Source: Prosthecobacter sp.
Lineage (GTDB): Bacteria > Verrucomicrobiota > Verrucomicrobiia > Verrucomicrobiales > Verrucomicrobiaceae
Direction of reading: 5' to 3'
DNA: 64,000 bases
NCBI GenBank assembly: GCA_019186985.1
Contig: JABARQ010000047.1
Coordinates: 186,001 to 250,000, forward strand
Part shown: piece after piece, positions 8,182-14,387 of the stretch
Numbering within the stretch: position 1 is the first letter of the stretch
How the letters are laid out: each line of letters begins with the position of its first letter
Program-made: the position numbers and the translations under genes
Notes under the pieces: model-generated
The model's input: the letters and a program-made list of their open reading frames with translations, nothing else
Told to the model about the DNA's origin: nothing
Databases searched by the model: none

Positions 8182-9375
8182 ATGAGCATCCGCACCCCCA
8201 TCTGTTTTTCATCCGTCGGCCTGACATCGGGAAGGCTACCCCTGCGCCCGTCCTTCGCCGTCGCCCCACTCCTCCTGCCGGCGGTCTCCATGCAGGCCGC
8301 CGAGGCCTTCCGCTTCGACTCCGGCTACCAGACCTACGATGAATCCGGCGGACGCATGTTCATCGAGTCCTACTACTACCGCGGTGAGATGTTCCTCTCC
8401 GAGGACACCAGCTTCCGCTTCCAGATCCTGCGTGACGCCATCAGCGGTTCAACCCCCATCGGCACCCTGCCCGGCGACGCCACCCAGCCCTTCCTCGTCG
8501 AGCTCGAAGACGTTCGCAGCGGGGTGCTCGCCGCACTCTCCCAGCAGATAGGCGACCATCGCCTTGAGCTGGAGGTCTCCGACAGCCGTGAGAGCGACTA
8601 CATCTCCCAGGGCATCTCCCTCAATGACCGCTGGGAGCTGAACCAGAAAAACACCACGCTCAGCATGGGGCTGAACTTCGTCAACGACACCATCACCGTC
8701 CGGGGCACGGATGATCAGAACAAGAAAAGCTACGACGCCTTCCTCGGTGTCTCCCAGCTGCTCGACAAGAACACCGTCCTCTCCGCCAACCTCACCCTGG
8801 GCTATTCCGAAGGCTACCTGAACGACCAGTACAAGGTCATCCAGCGCAACGAGCTTTTCTTCGGCATTCCCGTCACCAACATCTACCGCGAAAACCGCCC
8901 CTCCAGCCGGCTGCGCGCCGTCCTCCAGCTCCAGGGCACGCATTTTTTCCCCAGCGCCAACGCGGCGCTCGACGCCATCCTGCGCCTCACCCAGGACGAC
9001 TACGGCATCTCCTCCCAGAGCCTCCAGCTCGAATGGCGCCAGGGCCTGTTCGACCGCCTGGAACTCACGCCCTTCGTCCGCTACTACCAGCAGACCGCCG
9101 CCGATTTCTACCACAGGACCCTCAACGGCCTCAACGTCGGCACGCCGCAGGACTACCCTGACGGCAGCGGCGTCAACTACTCCGCCGACTACCGCCTCTC
9201 CTCCATGGCGGCCCTCAGCCTCGGGTTGAAGACGCGCCTGCGCCTCACGGAAAACATCTCCCTCTCCGCCACCTACGAACGCTACGAGATGACCGGCGTT
9301 GGCGGCGACCAGGCCCCGGCCCAGGCCTACCCGACCGCCAGCATGTGGACCTTCGGCGTCAGCTTCCTCTTTTAA
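8182..9375 (+). CDS. DUF3570-type outer-membrane beta-barrel protein
   Basis: The 397-residue product has an N-terminal signal region ending near SMQAAEAF, followed by many alternating amphipathic strands (for example TVLSANLTLGYSEGYLNDQY and LRLTENISLSATYERYEM) and a terminal Phe (SFLF), the usual signature of a BAM-inserted barrel. Length, the FRFDSGYQTYDESGGRMFIE start and the company of ApbE, a thioredoxin and DUF4266 match the DUF3570 family as I know it. The role is not established; in this set it could be the outer-membrane port or receptor of a periplasmic redox or maturation system. The next gene starts 8 bp downstream. Confidence 0.8.
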   Translation: MSIRTPICFSSVGLTSGRLPLRPSFAVAPLLLPAVSMQAAEAFRFDSGYQTYDESGGRMFIESYYYRGEMFLSEDTSFRFQILRDAISGSTPIGTLPGDATQPFLVELEDVRSGVLAALSQQIGDHRLELEVSDSRESDYISQGISLNDRWELNQKNTTLSMGLNFVNDTITVRGTDDQNKKSYDAFLGVSQLLDKNTVLSANLTLGYSEGYLNDQYKVIQRNELFFGIPVTNIYRENRPSSRLRAVLQLQGTHFFPSANAALDAILRLTQDDYGISSQSLQLEWRQGLFDRLELTPFVRYYQQTAADFYHRTLNGLNVGTPQDYPDGSGVNYSADYRLSSMAALSLGLKTRLRLTENISLSATYERYEMTGVGGDQAPAQAYPTASMWTFGVSFLF

Positions 9376-9383
9376 CCAAATCC

Positions 9384-10355
9384 ATGTCCAAACCCGTCCA
9401 CCAGGCGCCCATGGAACCCGACGCACGCGGCGTGCGCCAGGTCTCCTTCCGCGCCCTCGGCACCCACTGCGCCATCCAGTTCCGCTGTGAGGACGGGCGC
9501 AGGGCGCTTGAGTTTGTCGCGGACGCACTCGGCTGGCTCGGCGCCTTTGAGGCGAAGTTCTCCCGCTTCAAGCCCGACTCCCTCCTCTCCCGCGTCAACC
9601 AGGCCGCCGGCAGGGAATGGGTGCCCGTCGACCCCGACATGGAGAAGATGCTCGACCTCGCCGACGCCATGCACCGCCTGACCGACGGCGTGCTGGATGC
9701 CGCCATGCTGCCCCTCATCAAGGTCTGGGACTGGAAGGTCGTGCACGAACGCCTGCCTGATCAGGCCGAGATCACGCGGGCCATGTCGCTTTCGAGCTGG
9801 AAGGATGTTCAGCGCAAGCCCGGCCAGGTCTTCCTGTCACGCGAAGGCATGGGCCTCGACTTCGGCGGCTTCGGCAAGGAATACGCCGTCGACCAGGTCA
9901 TCGCCATCGCCCGGAAGCACGGCATCAGCGACGCGCTCGTCGACCTTGGCCGTGACATCTTCGCCATCGGCGGCAACGGCGTCCACCCCTTCTGGCATGT
10001 CGGCATCCAGGACGGCGTTCAAACCGAGCGCTGCACCGGCGGGCTGGCCGTAACCAACTATGCCGTCTGCGCCTCGGGCGACTACGCCCGCCGCTTTGAG
10101 CACAACGGCGTCCGCTACGGCCACATCCTCGACCGCAGGACCGGCTGGCCCGTGCGCCACGGCCTGCGCGCCGTCACCGTCATCGCCCCCGGCTGCCTGC
10201 TTGCCGGCATCTACTCCACCGCCGTCTTCGTGCTCGGACTGCGCGACGGGCTGCGCCTCGTCGAAAACGCCAGGGGCGTCGAGGCCTGCGCCCAGGATGA
10301 CAACGGCGTCCATGTCACCCGCGAGTTCCGCCGCTTCCAGGTCCAGCCCGCCTGA
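9384..10355 (+). CDS. apbE: FAD:protein FMN transferase (ApbE family)
   Basis: The 323-residue product belongs to the ApbE family, which splits FAD and links FMN by a phosphoester bond to Thr/Ser of target proteins in a Mg-dependent reaction. Visible family marks in order: LDFGGFGKEYAVDQ (cf. the DFGGIAKGYAVD loop), LVDLGRDIFAIGG (cf. VNLGGNI), CASGDYARRF, GHILDRRTGWPV (cf. HIIDPRTGxP) and STAVFVLG. I choose ATG 9384, which clears the preceding stop; a start at 9345 would overlap that gene. No signal peptide or lipobox is visible, so this copy may act in the cytoplasm, unlike many exported ApbE proteins. Neighbours are DUF3570, TlpA and DUF4266. Possible targets with a DxxAGAT motif are encoded immediately downstream. 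Confidence 0.9.
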   Translation: MSKPVHQAPMEPDARGVRQVSFRALGTHCAIQFRCEDGRRALEFVADALGWLGAFEAKFSRFKPDSLLSRVNQAAGREWVPVDPDMEKMLDLADAMHRLTDGVLDAAMLPLIKVWDWKVVHERLPDQAEITRAMSLSSWKDVQRKPGQVFLSREGMGLDFGGFGKEYAVDQVIAIARKHGISDALVDLGRDIFAIGGNGVHPFWHVGIQDGVQTERCTGGLAVTNYAVCASGDYARRFEHNGVRYGHILDRRTGWPVRHGLRAVTVIAPGCLLAGIYSTAVFVLGLRDGLRLVENARGVEACAQDDNGVHVTREFRRFQVQPA

Positions 10356-10385
10356 TTTCCCAAACCCAAGACAAAACCTGACATC

Positions 10386-10871
10386 ATGAAACACACCCTG
10401 CTCCTCGCCCTCGCCTGCCTCGGCCTGGGCGCCGCCCACGCCGCTGAACCCAAAACCGGCTCCGCCCTCCCCGCGCTCGGCGGCCTCCTGCCCGGCGCCC
10501 CCCTGCCAAAAACCGCCGGCAAGGTCGTCCTCGTGGACTTCTGGGCCTCCTGGTGCGCACCCTGCAAGGCCTCGTTCGTCACCCTTTCCAGGCTTCACCA
10601 AAAATACGCCTCCAAAGGCCTCGTCATCATCGGCATCGGCGTTGACGACGAAGCCGCCGACCACCAGGCCTTTGCCGCGAAGAACAAGGCGCCCTTCACC
10701 CTCGTGCATGACTCACAGCACAAGGCCGCCGGATTCTTCAATCCGCCCACCATGCCCAGCAGCTACCTCGTCGACCGCAAGGGCGTGATCCGCCACATCC
10801 ACAAGGGCTTCAAGGGCGCGAAGACCGAGGCCGAATACGTGGCCGAGATCGAGGCGCTCCTCGCCGAATGA
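10386..10871 (+). CDS. TlpA/ResA-type periplasmic thioredoxin
   Basis: The 161-residue product has a signal peptide (MKHTLLLALACLGLGAAHA) and then one thioredoxin fold with the active site FWASWCAPCKASF (Cys57 and Cys60) and the cis-Pro region PPTMPSSYLVDRKG. Such proteins reduce or isomerise disulfides in the periplasm, for example for cytochrome c or cupredoxin maturation. The downstream gene overlaps it by 4 bp (ATGA) and encodes a small Cys-containing lipoprotein with a GGGCGCN tail, which is an obvious candidate substrate for this thioredoxin (inference). No CcdA/DsbD-type electron donor gene is nearby. Confidence 0.9.
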   Translation: MKHTLLLALACLGLGAAHAAEPKTGSALPALGGLLPGAPLPKTAGKVVLVDFWASWCAPCKASFVTLSRLHQKYASKGLVIIGIGVDDEAADHQAFAAKNKAPFTLVHDSQHKAAGFFNPPTMPSSYLVDRKGVIRHIHKGFKGAKTEAEYVAEIEALLAE

Positions 10872-11122
10872 ACTTTGCAACCCCGCGCGCCATCATGAAC
10901 CTCCGCCTCCTCGCCTCCGCAGCCTGCGCTTCGCTTCTGCTTTGCAGCTGCTCCGACAGCCTCGTCAGGGTGAAGCCCTATGAACGCGGCAACCTGGCCA
11001 ATCCGCTCATGGACAACGGCCGTGACCCCCTTCTGCTCGCCATGACGCAGCACGCCTACTTCTCCCGCGAGGCCGCCTTTGGCGGCGGCGGGGTCGGCGG
11101 CGGCGGCTGCGGCTGCAACTGA
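10868..11122 (+). CDS. DUF4266-family small lipoprotein with Gly/Cys-rich tail
   Basis: This encodes 84 residues from the ATG overlapping the thioredoxin stop (ATGA); an in-frame ATG at 10895 (MNLRLLASAACASLLL) is an alternative that starts directly at the signal peptide. A lipobox-like LLCSC follows, then the family core VKPYERGNLANPLMDNGRD and QHAYFSREAAFGGGG, ending in GGGGCGCN. This matches the DUF4266 family, which I recall travelling with DUF3570, ApbE and thioredoxin genes. Function is unknown; the invariant-looking C-terminal CxC could be a metal ligand, a redox site or a modification site. Coupled translation with the thioredoxin suggests they work together. Confidence 0.85.
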   Translation: MNFATPRAIMNLRLLASAACASLLLCSCSDSLVRVKPYERGNLANPLMDNGRDPLLLAMTQHAYFSREAAFGGGGVGGGGCGCN

Positions 11123-11176
11123 TTCCAAAGACCGTCTTCAAAACAATCCGATCCGAAACTCCATCCGTCCATCATC

Positions 11177-14128
11177 ATGAATGTCCTTAACTTACTGAAA
11201 GTTCTGAAAAAATTTGGCAAAAGGGCCAGCTCTCTGCTCATGCTCTTCCAGCGCACTCCGGCCGCCCAGGTGCTGCTGCCCGCCGAGTTCAACCTCGCCT
11301 CCTCCTCGGTGCTCCTTGACGCCTCCAGGCTGCTCATCACCAGCGTCGTCGGCCTCGGCGCCTACGACAGCGTCGCCGGCGCCACCACGCTGACACAGGT
11401 CAGCGGCTCCCTGAACGGCACGACCGGACAGCCGTTCTCCGCCACCTTCCAGGTTTCTGGCAGCCCCAGCACGCCCAAGTCCTGGCGCATCATCAACGGG
11501 CCCATGCAGGCGGGCCTCAGCCTGCCCAACACCACGGGCAGCACCAACACGATCTCAGGAACGCCGACGGAATCCGGCAGCAAGACCGTCACGATCCAGG
11601 CCTGGGAGAAATCAGGATTCTCCGGAGGTGTCGTGCAAAAAAGCATCACCATCACCATCAGCGCCCCCCCGGCTGCGGCCATCGTGACCCAGCCCTCCTC
11701 CACCACCATCAACAGCGGACAATCGACGACGCTGACCGTGACCGCCTCGGGTGCCACGCCCATCACCTATCAATGGTACCGCGGCAGCAGCGGCGACACC
11801 TCCAACCCGGTCGGCACAAACTCCGCTTCCTTCACCACGCCGGTGCTGACAAGCACCACCAGCTACTGGGTGAACGTCTCCAACGCCGAAAATTTAACGG
11901 GACAAAACTCCAGCACGGCCACCGTCACCGTCCGCCAGCCCGCCGCCATCACCACGCATCCGGCATCAACCTCAGTCGCAGGCGGCCAGTCCGCCACGCT
12001 CTCCGTGGTGGCGACAGGAGATGCGCCGCTGACTTATCAATGGTATCAAGGCTCCTCCGGCGACACCTCAACCCCTGTGGGTTCCAACCAGGCCTCCTTT
12101 ACCACGCCCCCGCTGGCTGCCGAAACCAGCTACTGGGTGAAGGTGACCAACATCGCCAACAGCTCGGGCGCCTTGTCCAACACGGCCACGGTTTCAATCC
12201 TTGCAGCAGCCGCTCCCACGGTCTTCACCCTGTCACCCCTGCCCACCGCAAGAACAGGCCTGAGCTACTCCACAACCCTGGTCGCCACAGGAGGCACGAC
12301 TCCCTACAACTGGTCGCTCAAGACAGGCAGTCTTCCCAACGGCCTCACCCTCAGCCCTGACGGCGTCCTCTCCGGCACTCCCTCCGGCTTCGGCTCCTTC
12401 ACCTTCACCCTCGAGGTCGCCGACCAGGAACTCGACACCGACTCCCGCGAGTTCTCTCTCGTCGTCAGCAACCTCGCCATCTCCACCTCCTCCCTCCCCA
12501 CCGCCGTCAAGGGCACCCCCTTCTCCTTCTCTCTCGCTGCCTCCGGCTCCAATCCCGTCCAGTCCTGGGCCGTCCATGCCGGTGTCCTACCCGCCGGCAT
12601 CTCCCTCAACTCCTCCACAGGTGTCCTCTCCGGCACTCCCACCACTCCCGGCTCCTCTTCCCTCACCTTCCGCGTCACCGACTCCTCCGGCTTCTCCGTC
12701 ACCCGCGCTCTCCTGCTCACGGTCTCCGCCAAGTTCATCAAGCCGGTCCTCGACCCCGTCACCTTCCCCACCATCACCGTCGGCGAAACCTTCCTCCACA
12801 GGCTCTCCGCACAGAACTATCCCAAGACCTTCTCCGTCACCGGCCTGCCCAAGGGCCTCAAGCTCAACGCGGCCTCCGGTGAAATCACCGGCGTCCCCGA
12901 CGTCTCTGGCCTCTTCATCCTCCAGATCCGCGCCTCCAACTCCGCCGGGGCCAGCCTCATCCTCAAGGCCCCCCTCACCATCAAGTCCCTGCCCAAAAAC
13001 CTCGTCGGCTCCTTCGGCGGCACCCTCCAGCGCCTCCCCGCCGTCAACCAGAACCTCGGCGGCATGTTCTCCCTCTCCGTCACCTCCAACGGCTTCTACT
13101 CCCTCAAGCTCACCAGCGCCCTCGCCTCCGTCACCAAGTCCAACGCCGCCTCCTCCTTCTCCTCCACCGGCAGGCTCGCTCCCTCCCCTCCCCACATCTC
13201 CATCCCCCTTGCCGGACAGCCCCTCTCCCTCTCCATCAACCCCGCCTCCGGCGCCGTCTCCGGGTTCCTCGGCGCCGCCTCCCTCTCCGGATGGCGCGCC
13301 GCCTGGAACGCCGCCACCAACCCCGCTGAAAACCTCGTCGGCTACTACAGCTTCGCCATCGACCTCAGCGATCCCGCCGATGACGGCATGGCCGGCATCC
13401 CCCAGGGCTCCGGCTTCGCCACCTTCTCCGTCTCCAACTCGGGAGCCATCAGCATCGTCGGCAAGTCCGCCGACGGCGAACCCCTCACCAGCTCCCCCCT
13501 GCTCGGCTCCAGCGGCGAGTTCTGGCTCTACTCGCCCCTCTACAAAAGCCTCGGCTCCCTCCAGGGCTCCCTCACCCTCACCGAGGATCCCGCCGGCCTC
13601 TTCTCCGCCAACTCCATCGCAGGTCTGCTCTCCTGGTCCAAGCCCAACACCACCTCACGCGCCTACCCCGCCTTCGGCCCCATCAACCTCAAGGCCGAGG
13701 GCGCCTACCTCGCTCCCGCCAGCAAGGGCAACCCCGCTCTCGGCCTGCCGGACACCGGCACCGTCGGCCTGCGCTTCACCGACGGCGGCCTCGCCGACTC
13801 CGACACCGACCCAGATGTCGACTTCACCTTCACCGACGAGGACAAGGTCCTGCTCTCCAAGGACCCCCTCGTCAACAAGGGCCAGGCCGCCCTGAGCCTC
13901 AACCCGGCCAGCGGGGCCATCAGCGGCACCTTCACCCTGGTGGAGACCACGCCTGCGCCCTTCACCCGCGCCAAGGTGCCCTTCCAGGCCCAGGTCGTGC
14001 GCCTCGCCGACGGCCAGGTCAGGGCCGCCGGCTTCTTCCTCCTGCCCCAGGTCCCCGCTGGCGCCCAGAAGCCCGCGGACACCCCCATCCTTTCCGGCGG
14101 CGTCCAGCTCATCCAGCCAGTGCCGTGA
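11177..14128 (+). CDS. Giant putative-Ig-repeat surface protein, copy 1
   Basis: The 983-residue product has an N-terminal module (residues 1-75) with a basic start, RASSLLMLFQRTPAAQVLLP and GLGAYDSVAGATTL. Then come a putative-Ig (He_PIG-like) domain, two Ig-like repeats of about 85 residues (both with TYQWY.GSSGDTS.PVG and TSYWV), three more He_PIG-like domains (LPxGLxL...G.LSGTP signature) and a C-terminal beta region (from about 620) with VGSFGGTLQRLP and LVGYYSFAIDL. It is probably exported and surface bound. Residues 389-983 are identical to the next gene's product. The motif DSVAGATTL (Asp64 to Leu72) resembles the ApbE flavinylation site of NqrB/RnfD. It lies 54 bp after the DUF4266 gene. 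Confidence 0.85.
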   Translation: MNVLNLLKVLKKFGKRASSLLMLFQRTPAAQVLLPAEFNLASSSVLLDASRLLITSVVGLGAYDSVAGATTLTQVSGSLNGTTGQPFSATFQVSGSPSTPKSWRIINGPMQAGLSLPNTTGSTNTISGTPTESGSKTVTIQAWEKSGFSGGVVQKSITITISAPPAAAIVTQPSSTTINSGQSTTLTVTASGATPITYQWYRGSSGDTSNPVGTNSASFTTPVLTSTTSYWVNVSNAENLTGQNSSTATVTVRQPAAITTHPASTSVAGGQSATLSVVATGDAPLTYQWYQGSSGDTSTPVGSNQASFTTPPLAAETSYWVKVTNIANSSGALSNTATVSILAAAAPTVFTLSPLPTARTGLSYSTTLVATGGTTPYNWSLKTGSLPNGLTLSPDGVLSGTPSGFGSFTFTLEVADQELDTDSREFSLVVSNLAISTSSLPTAVKGTPFSFSLAASGSNPVQSWAVHAGVLPAGISLNSSTGVLSGTPTTPGSSSLTFRVTDSSGFSVTRALLLTVSAKFIKPVLDPVTFPTITVGETFLHRLSAQNYPKTFSVTGLPKGLKLNAASGEITGVPDVSGLFILQIRASNSAGASLILKAPLTIKSLPKNLVGSFGGTLQRLPAVNQNLGGMFSLSVTSNGFYSLKLTSALASVTKSNAASSFSSTGRLAPSPPHISIPLAGQPLSLSINPASGAVSGFLGAASLSGWRAAWNAATNPAENLVGYYSFAIDLSDPADDGMAGIPQGSGFATFSVSNSGAISIVGKSADGEPLTSSPLLGSSGEFWLYSPLYKSLGSLQGSLTLTEDPAGLFSANSIAGLLSWSKPNTTSRAYPAFGPINLKAEGAYLAPASKGNPALGLPDTGTVGLRFTDGGLADSDTDPDVDFTFTDEDKVLLSKDPLVNKGQAALSLNPASGAISGTFTLVETTPAPFTRAKVPFQAQVVRLADGQVRAAGFFLLPQVPAGAQKPADTPILSGGVQLIQPVP
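11366..11392 (+). other. Candidate ApbE flavinylation motif (copy 1)
   Basis: These codons encode DSVAGATTL (residues 64-72 of the Ig-repeat protein). The ApbE target consensus in NqrB, NqrC and Rnf subunits is D..(S/T)GA(T/S), often followed by x-L. The match is complete except that Ala replaces the first Ser/Thr; Thr70 would be the FMN acceptor. The identical motif at the same position occurs in the paralogue. Functional flavinylation is inference. Confidence 0.35.
12341..14128 (+). repeat. 1.8-kb direct repeat, unit 1
   Basis: These 1788 bp recur at 15570-17357 with a constant offset of 3229 bp and no indels. By eye I found a single difference, G at 14071 against A at 17300, a synonymous Lys codon change. 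The repeat covers the 3' 595 codons and stop of both Ig-repeat genes. A shorter shared stretch with the same offset lies just upstream (from 12241), separated by about 65 diverged bases. Third-position identity on this scale indicates recent gene conversion or duplication. Confidence 0.95.
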
Positions 14129-14195
14129 AGCTGGATGACACTGTCCTTCAGCCGGTGAAAAACACGGCCTGAAGGGCACTTGATGAAGAATTGAA

Positions 14196-14231
14196 GCCGT
14201 GTCCCGGTGCATTCCGAGACACGGCCTTTTT
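14196..14231 (+). terminator. Rho-independent terminator
   Basis: GCCGTGTC (14196-14203) pairs with GACACGGC (14218-14225), extended by CGG/CCG across one mismatch, with a TGCATT loop and followed by CTTTTT. It lies 68 bp after the first Ig-repeat gene and should end the transcript before the second copy. Confidence 0.75.
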
Positions 14232-14387
14232 GCGTGCATGTCAGTCGAATCGTTTGTTCGGCAGCCATGCATGCGGCCGAGGGGAGGCCAGGAGCGAAGT
14301 TTCACAACTTTTGGATGCCGACAGGCTTTCAATGGCGCCCCGGTCGTCATTAAATGCCGCCGAACCCATCCCCCCGACAGGCCCTTC

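Noticed and set aside
12576-13895. Pro/Ser-rich open frames on the + strand inside the Ig-repeat genes (also 15517-17124)
   Set aside because: They are out-of-frame readings of the same near-identical DNA; extreme Pro/Ser content and repetition in both copies mark them as shadows.
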